Assembly: GCF_011043555.1 (NCBI RefSeq)
Contig: NZ_JAAKGS010000001.1
Coordinates: forward strand, 744,001-808,000
Length of the DNA stretch: 64,000 nucleotides
Direction: 5' to 3'
Source: Sphingobacterium sp. SGR-19
Lineage (GTDB): Bacteria; Bacteroidota; Bacteroidia; Sphingobacteriales; Sphingobacteriaceae
Every line of letters starts with the position of its first letter. Within the stretch, counting starts at the first letter, position 1. The translations under genes were made by a program, and so were the position numbers. Below are positions 25,692 to 36,400 of this stretch, piece after piece. The notes beneath the pieces are model-generated. The model did not search any database. It worked only from the letters and a program-made list of their open reading frames with translations, and was not told the origin of the DNA.

Positions 25692-26888
25692 TTATAGAGC
25701 TTTCTCAAAAAGTTTCAAGGTAGTGTACACCATTCCCCCTATCGCATAGTCAAACGCATCTTCATCAATCTGAAATGTTGGTGTATGTAATGCAGAACCA
25801 ATTTCTTTATCAGGATTCGCTATTCCAATCAAATAAAAACATGACTGGTATCGATGTGAATAGTAGGCAAAATCTTCTGCCGCCATCCAAATACCTGTGG
25901 ATTCAACGTTATCAGGTGCAACAAACTCTTTTAAATAAGTGGAAACGGTACCCGCCAGCTTGGGGTCGTTAATTAATACCGGGTAACCTCTTCGTATCTC
26001 CAATTCTACAGTAGCCCCGTATATAGCTGGTAGCTCTTTGACATGTTTTGCAATTAGTTCAAGCGCTTGGGAACGCCAATGTTCGTCCATCGTCCGAAAC
26101 GTCCCTTCAACATATACTTCACCCGGAATCACATTGGTTGCCCCGCTTGCAATCACTTTGCCAAAGGAAAGTACAGATGGAATAGAAGGGTTGGCAAATC
26201 TGGATACAATTTGCTGTAGCGACAATATCAATTGTGCCGTAATCACTACGGGGTCAATATTTAAGTGAGGTTGGGCTCCGTGCCCTCCTTTACCTCTAAT
26301 CGTAAAATAAATTTCATCACTTGAGGCCATGAAATTGCCTAATCTGAGTCCAATTTTCCCAACTTCCAAATCGGGTGAAACATGAAGACCGATAACACCT
26401 TTTATATTCTGATGCGGGATAGGTAATTTTTGAGAAGCCAGCACGGAAACCGCGCCACCAGGTATTTTTTCCTCTGCCGGCTGAAATATCCCAATAACCG
26501 TTCCTGCGAAGTCATGTTCCAGCGCTTTCAATATTTTGAGTACAGCCAACAAATTTGCAGTATGAAAATCATGGCCGCAAGCATGCATAACGCCTATATG
26601 CTGAGATGTATAGTCTGCTACATTTTCTTCCGTAATGGGTAATGCGTCTATATCCGCACGTAAGATCACCGTTTGTTCACTATCCGCTTTTTTTCCTACT
26701 ATCTTCGCAATAACACCTGTCTCAGCTACGCGTTCAAAAGAAATATTATAGGTCCGCAGTAATTCTTTTATATATCGACACGTATTATATTCCTGAAATG
26801 ATAACTCGGGAAACTTATGAAAATATTGTCTATTAAAACTGGCTTCGTCCTTAACCTCAGAGACCAGTTGTCTTATTTTTTCGATCAT
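25692..26888 (-). CDS. M20-family amidohydrolase/carboxypeptidase
   Basis: This 398-residue metal-dependent hydrolase belongs to the M20D/HipO-like group that removes acyl groups from N-acyl amino acids and related amides. Metal-ligand motifs are ADIDALPI, MHACGHDFHT and PAEEKIPGG, and the late His is in SALHTPTFQ. No signal peptide is seen, so it is probably cytoplasmic. The ATG at 26888 was preferred over a TTG four codons upstream. It is the last gene of the SusC-led operon, 15 bases after the DHDPS-family gene, so an amide-bearing sugar or amino acid conjugate may be the operon's substrate. Confidence 0.88.
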   Translation of the reverse strand: MIEKIRQLVSEVKDEASFNRQYFHKFPELSFQEYNTCRYIKELLRTYNISFERVAETGVIAKIVGKKADSEQTVILRADIDALPITEENVADYTSQHIGVMHACGHDFHTANLLAVLKILKALEHDFAGTVIGIFQPAEEKIPGGAVSVLASQKLPIPHQNIKGVIGLHVSPDLEVGKIGLRLGNFMASSDEIYFTIRGKGGHGAQPHLNIDPVVITAQLILSLQQIVSRFANPSIPSVLSFGKVIASGATNVIPGEVYVEGTFRTMDEHWRSQALELIAKHVKELPAIYGATVELEIRRGYPVLINDPKLAGTVSTYLKEFVAPDNVESTGIWMAAEDFAYYSHRYQSCFYLIGIANPDKEIGSALHTPTFQIDEDAFDYAIGGMVYTTLKLFEKAL

Positions 26889-26903
26889 GCAATAAACCAA
26901 GTT

Positions 26904-27974
26904 TTATATTTTCATCAAATTCTGTTTCAAAAACTCCGCCACGAATTTGTCATCATTTAATTCCGGATAGGCTGCATATATTCTTGAGATCTCTTCATAT
27001 TGTCCCGGTGACAATACCTCATCTGGGTTAAGACACCAGATACCTTTCATCAGTCCTTGCCGTCTCAGCACCTCGTGTATCCCCGGTATACATCCGTGAA
27101 AATTATTCGCTGTATCGAATAATGCCGCATTCGCGTCAGTCGTTTGGTTGGACAATATCTGTAACGCCCTCCATTTACTATACGATGGATTATCCTTATA
27201 ATCTTTGACTTTAGCCAATAATCCTACAGCTTTATGGGTCCATACCGCCCAATGTCCTAACAAACCTCCTCTGAATTCTATTTCTATATCTTTGCCATTT
27301 ACATTAAATCGGTAAATAGACAACAGATCCTGCACAATATTATCATCGTTGCCTGTATATAAAGCAATTTGATCCCGTCTAGAGGAATTGGCAATCGCCC
27401 GGACTACGTCTAAGGTCTGGTAACGGTTAAAAGAAGCACATTTTATGGCTTCTACGTTATCTATTTCTACAAATTTAGACCAGAAATCATACGAAAACAC
27501 CCGTCCGCCAACCGATGGTTGCAAATAGAATCCAAATACAGGAATCACCTTGGCAACTTCTTCTGTACGTTCGAGTATTTGCCTTTCACTCAAGTCCTGC
27601 AGCCCTCCCATGCTTAACAGCCCCATATCATATCCGTAATCCACCGCAATCCGCGCTTCCTGAACAGCTTGTTCGGAGAGACCACATATTCCCGCGATTT
27701 TTACAAATGGACGATCCAGTTTGATCCCATCAATAACATCGGCCGTCACTCGTAAAACTTTCTCAAAGAGATTATATTTAGGTAAACGGATCTCGAACTG
27801 CGTAGAATGTACCGCCACAGCTATTCCTCCGGCACCGCTTTGGATGTAGTATTGCGTCAATAGTTTTTGGTTTTCCTCATCGAAATGACGAAGCTCGTCC
27901 AGCGCGAGCGGATGAGCAGGAATGACTGTACCTTCCATGAGCAAAGACTTTAGTACACTATCTAATCTTTTCAT
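26904..27974 (-). CDS. Dihydrodipicolinate synthase-family aldolase/lyase
   Basis: This 356-residue TIM-barrel protein belongs to the DHDPS/N-acetylneuraminate lyase family. The Schiff-base Lys is Lys178 in EAIKCASF, and the region with FYLQPSVGG (Tyr150) matches the site of the catalytic Tyr. Family members make or cleave 2-keto acids: pyruvate aldolases for keto-deoxy sugar acids are among them. The ATG at 27974 overlaps the stop of the preceding SDR gene by one base and is preceded by a strong GGAGG inside that gene, so the two are coupled. The exact reaction is unknown; aldol cleavage of a 2-keto-3-deoxy acid fits the neighbours. Confidence 0.85.
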   Translation of the reverse strand: MKRLDSVLKSLLMEGTVIPAHPLALDELRHFDEENQKLLTQYYIQSGAGGIAVAVHSTQFEIRLPKYNLFEKVLRVTADVIDGIKLDRPFVKIAGICGLSEQAVQEARIAVDYGYDMGLLSMGGLQDLSERQILERTEEVAKVIPVFGFYLQPSVGGRVFSYDFWSKFVEIDNVEAIKCASFNRYQTLDVVRAIANSSRRDQIALYTGNDDNIVQDLLSIYRFNVNGKDIEIEFRGGLLGHWAVWTHKAVGLLAKVKDYKDNPSYSKWRALQILSNQTTDANAALFDTANNFHGCIPGIHEVLRRQGLMKGIWCLNPDEVLSPGQYEEISRIYAAYPELNDDKFVAEFLKQNLMKI

Positions 27975-28996
27975 TAAAATTTCCCTCCTCTCTCCTGGAA
28001 ATGTGTATCCTTCCCAAACTCGCCACCGTCTTGCAATATCCATTGCGCCGTAATGGCAATAATATCCAATATACCTACTTTTGGGTAGCCAAATATCCTA
28101 TGGCATTCCGACGCATTATTTAATAATGTTGTCTGTTCAGGTTCAAGTACAAACAAGGGTTCCTTTCCCAATATTTCCCCAAGCTTTTCTGCAACCCATT
28201 TTATAGACAATATTTCCGGTCCCGTTACATTCAGCACCTTCGCCGGGCTTTCGACATGCAATAAGCTACGGATAGCTATTTCATTGGCATCACTTTGCCA
28301 GATTACATTGACATTATTTGTACGTATGTCAATCGGTTGTTGGCGATAAACCTGTTTTGCAATTTCTCGGATCACGCCATATCGGAAATCCACAGCGTAA
28401 TTTAATCTGTACAACAATATCGGTGTACCGTTTTTCTTACTGAAATAAGCGAAAATCCGTTCACGCCCTAATGTACTTTGGGCATATTCTCCTATCGGCT
28501 CCGGAAGGACCGATTCGTCTACACCTCCCGATCGAACGTCGACAAAAGGCAATACGTTACCGGAGGAAAATGCGACGATACGCGAATCCTTGTACTTCTC
28601 CGCTATACGCCCCGGGAGATAAGTATTCATCGCCCAAGTAAAATCTTCCTTTCCTGTCGCACCGAATTTAAAGCCTGCCAAATAGATAACGTTTTTTGCA
28701 TGGGGAAGCGATTGTAAAGCTTCGTCATCCAACAAGTCACAAACGATGGTTTCCACACCTAAATTTTCCAAGTATTGTCGGCTGCTGTCGTCTGAAAAGC
28801 GTGAAACACCGTACACCTTTCGAGAAACACCAATTTGACGCAAACCCTCCAATAGCAATTTGGCCATGCTCGGCCCCATTTTTCCTCCAATACCCAGAAA
28901 TATAAAATCACCATCAATATGCGCAAGATCTTCGAGAAATAACGCGGACGGTTGGGTAAACTTGTACTCCAATTCTACTAAAACCTGATTCTCCAT
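27974..28996 (-). CDS. Extended SDR NAD(P)-dependent epimerase/dehydratase-like protein
   Basis: This 340-residue protein has an N-terminal Rossmann motif (FLGIGGKMGPSMAKLLL) and a substrate-binding C-terminal part typical of extended SDRs. In the catalytic position it reads EYAQSTLGRERIF: the Tyr is kept but the Lys of YxxxK is Thr. It probably binds NAD(P) and a sugar or sugar acid in the cytoplasm, and the missing Lys suggests a changed mechanism or a non-redox role. It follows the Nramp-like gene by two bases and overlaps the DHDPS-family gene. Confidence 0.82.
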   Translation of the reverse strand: MENQVLVELEYKFTQPSALFLEDLAHIDGDFIFLGIGGKMGPSMAKLLLEGLRQIGVSRKVYGVSRFSDDSSRQYLENLGVETIVCDLLDDEALQSLPHAKNVIYLAGFKFGATGKEDFTWAMNTYLPGRIAEKYKDSRIVAFSSGNVLPFVDVRSGGVDESVLPEPIGEYAQSTLGRERIFAYFSKKNGTPILLYRLNYAVDFRYGVIREIAKQVYRQQPIDIRTNNVNVIWQSDANEIAIRSLLHVESPAKVLNVTGPEILSIKWVAEKLGEILGKEPLFVLEPEQTTLLNNASECHRIFGYPKVGILDIIAITAQWILQDGGEFGKDTHFQERGGKF

Positions 28997-28998
28997 TT

Positions 28999-30201
28999 TT
29001 ATTTTAAAAACATATCGTAAACATTACTAACCATTAATATACAGATGACAATTAAGCCTAATGCCCCCGCTATCTTGTAAAAGAGATTGTTAGCTTTATC
29101 TCCCATAATCGATTTATTGTTTGCAATCAAATAAATAGACACGCCGATAAAAGGCACCAAAAATATAGTGACGCTTTGAGCCAGAACAATCAGCTCCAAA
29201 GGTAGCCTGCCAAAAGAAATAGCCACAACACACCCCAAAACCATGACGATGGAAATCAATATCTTGACTTTTTTGGAATCCAGGCTGCTTCCAACTCCCA
29301 ACGCATCTCCTAGTAATGTACCTCCTATCGTTGCATTACCTACCAACGATGAAAAAGCAGCACCAAACAACCCTACAAAAAACAGCGAACTGGCATGTTT
29401 TCCAAATAATGGCTCCAACGCCTTGCCCATTTCAGCGGCACTACTTACATGTATGCCTTTGGGGAATAATACCGCCGCTGCACAAATCATCACAGCTGCA
29501 CTCATAAAACCCAAAATAGCCACTCCTGTATAAGCTCCCCTCGCAGAATTGCGAACAGTGACACTCCCACGATTTAATTTCCGTCGCTCCTGAATCAAAT
29601 ATGTCTGGTAAAATGCACCGACAAGCGAAAAACAAGAGGCGGTAAACGCTATTATCAATCCTAGAGAGCTTTCGGGCACGGAAGGAATAAAACCCGAAAA
29701 TAAATTACCTAATGAAACATCTGCAAGAAATAGTGTAGCAATAAAACACGCCAGCATAACCAATACCAAGGTTAGCATCACCTTTTCCATAATCTTGTAG
29801 AAGGAAGGAAAAAACAACAAAGCAATAGCTATCGCGGTAAAAACAATGATCCAGATATACATAGGCGTTCCAGTTGCTTCACCTATGGCGATACCTACAC
29901 CAATACCATTACCCGCTTGAAAAGACGTCGCCACCAAAAATATACCTACACCTATGGCGACACCGATGCCTTTGCCAAATCGTTCTTTTGTCAAAGTCAA
30001 TAAAGATTTGTCATGAACCACTCCTATGCGAGAACACATTGCTGTATATATCCCCATAAAAAACAGCGCCACCAAGACAATCCATAACAATGAGTATTCG
30101 TAGTCTGCCCCCATTTTGGAGGTAATGGTCATCTTGCTGGGGCCAAACACAAGTGCGGCTGTGATAATTCCGGGACCTAAGATGTTTAATAGTCTCTTCA
30201 T
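28999..30201 (-). CDS. Nramp-fold transporter lacking the metal-binding motif
   Basis: This 400-residue protein has about eleven hydrophobic segments and the Nramp/APC layout, starting with GPGIITAAL in TM1. In metal transporters TM1 continues with DPGN; here it is GPSK (residues 20-23), so both the Asp and the Asn metal ligands are gone. In TM6 the usual MPHxxYLHS is replaced by FYQTYLIQE, losing the metal-binding Met. Import of Mn2+ or Fe2+ is thus unlikely. It lies within an operon of SusC/SusD and sugar-acid enzymes and there is no other inner-membrane permease in the operon, so it may be the uptake system for the imported substrate. That role is inference. Confidence 0.82.
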   Translation of the reverse strand: MKRLLNILGPGIITAALVFGPSKMTITSKMGADYEYSLLWIVLVALFFMGIYTAMCSRIGVVHDKSLLTLTKERFGKGIGVAIGVGIFLVATSFQAGNGIGVGIAIGEATGTPMYIWIIVFTAIAIALLFFPSFYKIMEKVMLTLVLVMLACFIATLFLADVSLGNLFSGFIPSVPESSLGLIIAFTASCFSLVGAFYQTYLIQERRKLNRGSVTVRNSARGAYTGVAILGFMSAAVMICAAAVLFPKGIHVSSAAEMGKALEPLFGKHASSLFFVGLFGAAFSSLVGNATIGGTLLGDALGVGSSLDSKKVKILISIVMVLGCVVAISFGRLPLELIVLAQSVTIFLVPFIGVSIYLIANNKSIMGDKANNLFYKIAGALGLIVICILMVSNVYDMFLK

Positions 30202-31734
30202 CTATTTTCTTTTTTTCTTAACATTATCGTCACTTACTTGCTTCCCTTCACCAAATTCTTTCTTGACATAATTGATAATAGCTGCCAATTCCTCATCCTT
30301 CAAAAAGGAGAAGCTGGCCATACCCTGTTCGTAAAAAACACCATCTATCGTACCTTTACCTTTGCTGCCGTTCAACAAAAGATCGATAAAAGCATCGTTG
30401 TCCTTTACCCTCGCAGCATTCTTCAACGGGGGAAAAGTACCTTTAACCCCAAGACCATCTTCTTTATGACATGAAGCGCAAAAGCTGGTATACAGCTGTT
30501 TTCCGTTATGCTCTTTAGATTCGGTTTCTACGACATCTTCCTTCAAATGATTATCTGGCGTCTCCGTAGCTCTTCTTAGTCTTAGTATCCTATCATCAGT
30601 TGGCAACGGAAATCCGGGTTGGGGGTTCCAGTCCCTATTGCTGGTCGACAAATAGATATCGCCATTCGGCGTCACCAACACGGCTCGCATCCTTCCATAT
30701 TTTTTAGAAAAATAGACTTGCTCTCGTTTGATTTGTTGATTTTTATCATCCAAATGTAGTACCCTTAATGATTGCGATTTGAGCGTAACGAGCAAGAGTG
30801 TGTTCTCCCATTCCGGAATACCGCTTTCTCCGTAATATGCTAAACCGGCGGGTGCTACCACAGGTGTCCACGACCAAATAGGCTCTGTTCGTGAGGAGTG
30901 CTTAGCTATTTCTATCTCATCAGGTGTATCGTGCATACCCTCTATAGCGGGCCAGCCATAATTGTTCAACGGTTTGATCAGATTAATCTCGTCTTCAATC
31001 GCGTCACCATGTTCAGATGTAAATATATTCCCTCGGTCGTCTATGGTTAACCCCTGCATATTGCGAAATCCCCAGGCATACACGAAGCTGTTTGGTATAG
31101 GATTATCGGGGGGAATTTCCCCGTTTATCGTCATCCTCAGAATCTTACCATTCAATGTAGTAGAGTCTTGTGCTTCTGTATTATCGGCCACATCACCCGT
31201 TGCCCAATATAGCGTATTTTTGCTGTCCAGCATTAGTCTGGCGCCATTATGTCCGTTTGCACCTCTGACCGTCAACAGATCGACCGGGTTAATCAATGTA
31301 TCTTTTTGATAAGTGTATCGCACCAATTTAGAAATGATACGATCATTCTCTTTAGCCGTATAGTTAATAATAACATAGGGATTATCTTTTATATCTTTCT
31401 GTACGACAATATCCAGTAAACCCGGAGTTGTCCTTGTAAATACATCCGGCACACGCAGGAGTGTAGAAACTTGACCGGTCGACAGATCTAGTTGTTTAAC
31501 ATTTCCGATAATTTCCGTAAACAAAATTTTATTATCAAAAAATGTCATTCCCCACGGCACCTGCAAACTATCTGCTACCGTAGCTACCTCCAAAAATGAA
31601 TCATCAAGTTTGACATAGTCGAGCACTTCTGTGACATAATCATGTGGATGTCGATTACATGACTGGCATGACATCATACATAACCACGCCGATATCCCCA
31701 TTACCCAAAACACGAGCTTTCTTTTTCCAGACAT
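30202..31734 (-). CDS. PQQ-type sugar dehydrogenase fused to cytochrome c
   Basis: This 510-residue exported protein has an N-terminal hydrophobic segment ending MMSC, probably a lipoprotein signal, then a glucose/sorbosone dehydrogenase-type beta-propeller (residues 45-390, with VPWGMTFF, NGHNGARL, SEHGDAIEDEINL and NYGWPAIEG). A C-terminal class I cytochrome c domain carries CASCH. It probably oxidises a sugar or aldose in the periplasm and passes electrons to the fused heme. PQQ synthesis genes are not in the window. The ATG at 31734 has a good AAGGAAG before it. It follows SusD by 35 bases and abuts the Nramp-like gene. Confidence 0.88.
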   Translation of the reverse strand: MSGKRKLVFWVMGISAWLCMMSCQSCNRHPHDYVTEVLDYVKLDDSFLEVATVADSLQVPWGMTFFDNKILFTEIIGNVKQLDLSTGQVSTLLRVPDVFTRTTPGLLDIVVQKDIKDNPYVIINYTAKENDRIISKLVRYTYQKDTLINPVDLLTVRGANGHNGARLMLDSKNTLYWATGDVADNTEAQDSTTLNGKILRMTINGEIPPDNPIPNSFVYAWGFRNMQGLTIDDRGNIFTSEHGDAIEDEINLIKPLNNYGWPAIEGMHDTPDEIEIAKHSSRTEPIWSWTPVVAPAGLAYYGESGIPEWENTLLLVTLKSQSLRVLHLDDKNQQIKREQVYFSKKYGRMRAVLVTPNGDIYLSTSNRDWNPQPGFPLPTDDRILRLRRATETPDNHLKEDVVETESKEHNGKQLYTSFCASCHKEDGLGVKGTFPPLKNAARVKDNDAFIDLLLNGSKGKGTIDGVFYEQGMASFSFLKDEELAAIINYVKKEFGEGKQVSDDNVKKKRK

Positions 31735-31769
31735 TATAGCTTCCTTTCGAGATCCTCCATATATTATTA

Positions 31770-33488
31770 TCACCAACCTGGATTTTGTGTCAGGTTTTCT
31801 GGATTTAAAACAATCTGGCTTTCGGGAATAGGATCCAGGTAATCCCTGTTCAATTTAAAGCCGTACCCTGACGGCATCGCTTTTTGATAAGGATCCATAA
31901 ATCCATTTTCGTCTTCATGAAAGGGATTCTTTGTGATTTGGCTTGCTTTAAATCCTTTGGGCCTTTTTCCAACGATCAATTCATCTGCTGCAGCCCAACG
32001 TGCTATATCATCCCATCTAAAACCTTCTCCAATCAACTCTATCCGGCGCTCCCTGCGGATTTCGTTAATTAAAGGCGTTAGCGCCGGAAAATCCCAATCG
32101 GGATCCGTTGCGATTGATTCTATATTGATTTTCGGCATTCCCACACGATCACGAAGGAGCTTAACAGTCTTATCGATATCGCCTTGTGTAATATCACCCA
32201 ATTCCGCTTTTGCTTCGATATAATTTAGCAATACTTCCGCATACCGAAAGAGAATAGATGGTTCCTCTCCATATTGCTGTACATGATAGGTGACCTGTGG
32301 ATCATATCCTTTTTGGATCATGTAACCTGTTGGAGCGTTGAGGTCAGCATTATCATTCAACCTCGAAAATACAGAAGACCAATTTTCTACGTTTCCGTTA
32401 GCCTGTATTTTCCATACTTGATCGGGAGAAGCGACCGTCTGTCTAAACCTAGGATCTCTGTTTTCCATTTCCTGTACGATGGTTGTATATCCTTGAAAGA
32501 GTGGGTTTCCTGTAATTGCCCGCCCATCGGTACAAAGATAATCGTCGATAACACTTTTGGAAATAGAGCGTCCAAGTGGTTGCGACATCCTAAAGTTCCT
32601 GTCATTGGTAAATGCCCCATCTCCCCGGGAGAGATTATTGTCATATTTACGCCAGAACATGACTTCACTATTGGCTGAATAATCTCGTTGGATAAAGAGA
32701 TTTCTATAGTCTTCATCTGGATTATTGTTATTATATATTGCATACAGCCCCGACTCCATAATTTGCTCGGCAGCTTCTACTGCTTTCGAAAGGTATTTAT
32801 TCGGATCCGCATTTTCGACTCCAAATGGTGTACCATTATGATATTTCTGCCATGTACCTTCATACAACGCCACACGGCTTTGCATCAGCAATGCAATCCA
32901 TTTATTGATACGCTCATATCCGTTGGTCTTGTCTGCTGTCAGATACATGGCGGCTGTATCTAGACAACTGATGATGCGATCTGCCACAATCTGTCTGGGT
33001 GTGCGTGGATTGTATAGTTCAGGAGAAGATGTACCTAAATCTATATCCAACCATTGGATATCGCCATAACTTTTCAGTAGATTAAAATAGGTAACCGCCT
33101 TAAAATAGTAGGCTTCACCTACATATTGCTTATAACTGTCAAATTCGTGAAATTCTTCAATTTTTTTATAATGTGTCATAAAATAATTGACGCTCCGCAC
33201 GTTTCCAAACCCAATGCTCCCTGTGGTCACGACCGGTCTTGTACCTTGTAAACGCGTATTTACGGTAGGCCCTACCAAGTCATCACTATCATAATCGTTT
33301 CCATGGTTAGCATACTTAGGAAAAAAAGTCGTGTTATAATATTGATTTACATACGTTTCCAAATCTTTAGGTTTTTCAAAAAACCTATCAGATGCTACTT
33401 GATCTAATGGAGGACGATCTAAAAAGTCGTCATTGCAAGCCATTAAGAAAAACAAGGGAATCAGTCCTATTATTATTAAATTTTTCAT
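31770..33488 (-). CDS. RagB/SusD-family outer-membrane lipoprotein (locus 1)
   Basis: This 572-residue lipoprotein (lipobox LMAC, then NDDFLDRPPLDQ) is the surface glycan-binding partner of the SusC gene eight bases upstream. The family features are the helical TPR-like core and the C-terminal motifs IRRERRIELIGEGFRWDDIARW. It acts on the cell surface as the lid of the SusC barrel. Substrate specificity cannot be read. Only one SusCD pair exists for this operon, followed by oxidation genes rather than glycosidases, so its ligand may be a small sugar or glycoside. Confidence 0.95.
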   Translation of the reverse strand: MKNLIIIGLIPLFFLMACNDDFLDRPPLDQVASDRFFEKPKDLETYVNQYYNTTFFPKYANHGNDYDSDDLVGPTVNTRLQGTRPVVTTGSIGFGNVRSVNYFMTHYKKIEEFHEFDSYKQYVGEAYYFKAVTYFNLLKSYGDIQWLDIDLGTSSPELYNPRTPRQIVADRIISCLDTAAMYLTADKTNGYERINKWIALLMQSRVALYEGTWQKYHNGTPFGVENADPNKYLSKAVEAAEQIMESGLYAIYNNNNPDEDYRNLFIQRDYSANSEVMFWRKYDNNLSRGDGAFTNDRNFRMSQPLGRSISKSVIDDYLCTDGRAITGNPLFQGYTTIVQEMENRDPRFRQTVASPDQVWKIQANGNVENWSSVFSRLNDNADLNAPTGYMIQKGYDPQVTYHVQQYGEEPSILFRYAEVLLNYIEAKAELGDITQGDIDKTVKLLRDRVGMPKINIESIATDPDWDFPALTPLINEIRRERRIELIGEGFRWDDIARWAAADELIVGKRPKGFKASQITKNPFHEDENGFMDPYQKAMPSGYGFKLNRDYLDPIPESQIVLNPENLTQNPGW

Positions 33489-33496
33489 AATCACAA

Positions 33497-36400
33497 TTAT
33501 TTTAGTGTGAGATTAAGACCAAAAGAAAACACCTTACTCATTGGGTATATCACGCCGTTAGTGAGATATCCGTCTTCCCGGCTATCCGAGGCAATCGCTG
33601 TCTCCGGGTCAAACACTTTCGGCAGACTTGAAAAGGTCAATAAATTCTCTCCTGAGAAATAAACACGTGCTTTACTAAATATGTTCCCTACCGCAGAAGA
33701 CGGCAGCGTGTAACCGACTTGTACATTTTTGAGGCGTATAAATCCCGCATTCTGTAAATAGCGTGTCTGCACCTGTCTATTCTTATTTGTTTCTGCCGTA
33801 AAATAAGGTTTAGGTAGGTAAGCTCCTGTATTTGGTCCTAAGATGTTGGGCTCATCCGCTGGTCGCCAATAATCTAGTGCTGGCGAATCCTTGTAAAGAC
33901 CCGAACCGGCCCAAGCACTTGTCAGACCCCAGAACAACGGTGAAGTCGTTTCCGGATAAAATTCCCGTTTTAGAATACCTTGCCAGAACATATTGAAGTC
34001 AATACCTTTCCAGCTGGCACCTGCGTTGATACCGATGTTATAACGCGGACTGGTATTCCCGATCACTTTCAAATCACCATGACTATCCAATGTGCGATTT
34101 CCTTCATCAATAACATTATCATCGTTCTGATTTACATATTTGATATCCCCCGGTTCCCAATTCGCATGGTATCGCTGTTGCATCTCCGACACAGCCTGCG
34201 CTTCTTCGGCCGTTTGGATAATCCCACCGGTCTCAAATCCCCAGATTTCACCATATTCTTTTCCAGCATACCAACCATCTATTCTATTTGTAGGATTCCA
34301 GTATCTCGTTATCATTGTTCTGCTATCTCCTAATGCCAGTTTGACGTTATAGCTAAAATCTTGCGATATTTGGTCATTCCAGTTAACAACCAACTCAAAT
34401 CCCTTTGTGGATAAATCCGCATTGTTCGTAATTGGTGTGGTTGCGCCCAACACATAGGGCAATTCATAAGCAGCACCCCACATATCTAGCGTCTTCCGAT
34501 TATACCAATCAAAGGTAATTCCTAGACGGGAGTTAAGGAGATTCATTTCCATCCCTACATTAAATGTATTAATTGTTTCCCAGGTCATATTATCACTCAC
34601 TAAAACAGGTGCAGTGGCATACGGCGGTCGCAGGTTTCCCATAATCCAGGGTGCTTCGGGATATACATTCAGCTTATCATAAAACCAATAGGGCTCTGCG
34701 GCGCTCGGGTCAATATTTTGGTTGCCTAATGAGCCGTAAGACGTTCTTAGTTTAAGGTAGTTGATATAGGGCTGTACAGATTCCCAAAACGGTTCATTAG
34801 ATATGGTATACCCCACAGATGCCGAAGGAAAGAATCCGAAACGGTTTTCTTTTGGAAACCGCGAAGAGCCACTGTAACGCCCACTTATTTCGACTAGATA
34901 CTTTTCTTGATAATTATAATTCAATCGACCAAAAGCACCTCTGGTTGCCCAGTGTGACATATTATCTGTTGCAATTACACCTCCCAAAGATGTTCTAATG
35001 GAAGGATAATCGTCCACTACCGGCGATGTTCCTGTAGCCGTTAATCCCGTTGTCAATGCTTCTTCCTGCTCGAAACCCAACATAATATTAAAAAAATGAT
35101 CGTCTATTTGCGATTCATAAGATGTCACCGCACTGAGCAGTTTATAAACTCTTTCTGAATAATTTGATATATAGGTAGATTCCGGTTTTCCAATATTACC
35201 CACCGAACCATCTCCCAGTTCTACCATCACCGGTTTGGGATTAGCTTCTGCCTTTGTATTCCGGATGTTATAATTATAATTGAGTGTGGTTCTCCAGCCC
35301 TTGATAGGTTCGATTTCGGCTCCAATATTGGCTAAAAAATCTGCTCGCTTATTTCTGTCCCGTCCAGAATCTTGTAATAGGCGTACCAATGGACTTTGAA
35401 CCGTACCATTAATATTATAATGTGGCATCATCGGGGCAAACATCAACATCTCACGAAACGTATGCTCCCTTCCTACCGTAGTCTCCCCCATAGGATAATC
35501 CGTATCGGATGAAGCCCACTTTAAGCTGGAGTTCAACCGTAACCAATCCGTCACTTCCGTCGACACATTAGACATCAGGTTATATCGTTGATAATGATCG
35601 TGACCGAAAGCATACGTCCCGTTCTGTCTGGAATAACCAGCAGATAGAAAATATTGCGTACGCTCTGATCCGCCCGAGACGTTTAAACTATGCTTGTGGC
35701 TGAGTTCATTGTTCCCCATCAAAATATGTGGCCAGTCATTGTTCGCATTCCCATTACGTCTACCGGCCCAGATATTGTCAATTGGATTCTCCGGATCGTA
35801 TTCATAAAGAAAAGTACCATCAATATAACCTTTTATTCTTTCCATCTGTTCATCAGAATAAACAGGGGCAAGTCCTGCATTGGCATTTGCCTGGTTATAG
35901 GCGGTTGCCCAGGTATACGAGTCGATAAAATGCGGTAAACGGAGAAGCGAGGATAGCGAGAGATTATTAGAATAATCAACTTTCACACCTTCCGTCTTGC
36001 TTCCTTTTTTTGTCGTGATAAGAATTACACCATAAGGAGCTCGTGAGCCATATACTGCCGAGGCCGAAGCATCTTTAAGTACAGACACACTTTCTATCGT
36101 TTCGGGATCTACGCTGTTGATATCTACCTCTACTCCATCGACCAATACAAGAGGGGCACTACCTCCATTTAATGACCCTACACCTCGAATATTCCAACCA
36201 CTTGCTGCTCCCGGCTCACCGCCCCGCATGCCCATGTTGATATTCATATTCGGTGATGCCCCTTTGATGAGATCGGCCACGTTCGCAGACGGACGATTAG
36301 CCAACGCATCGCCTGAAACCACGTCAACAGCTGCTGTCATATGAGCACGTTTCTGTGTACCATAGCCAACAACCACTACCTCTTCCAACGTCGAGTCCTG

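Noticed and set aside
28554..28564. Fourth LacI-type site ACGTTACCGGA
   Set aside because: It lies inside the SDR coding sequence and differs from the shared 11-mer at one base, so chance is more likely.
28999..30201. Annotation as Mn2+/Fe2+ transporter MntH
   Set aside because: Metal-ligand positions in TM1 and TM6 are not conserved.
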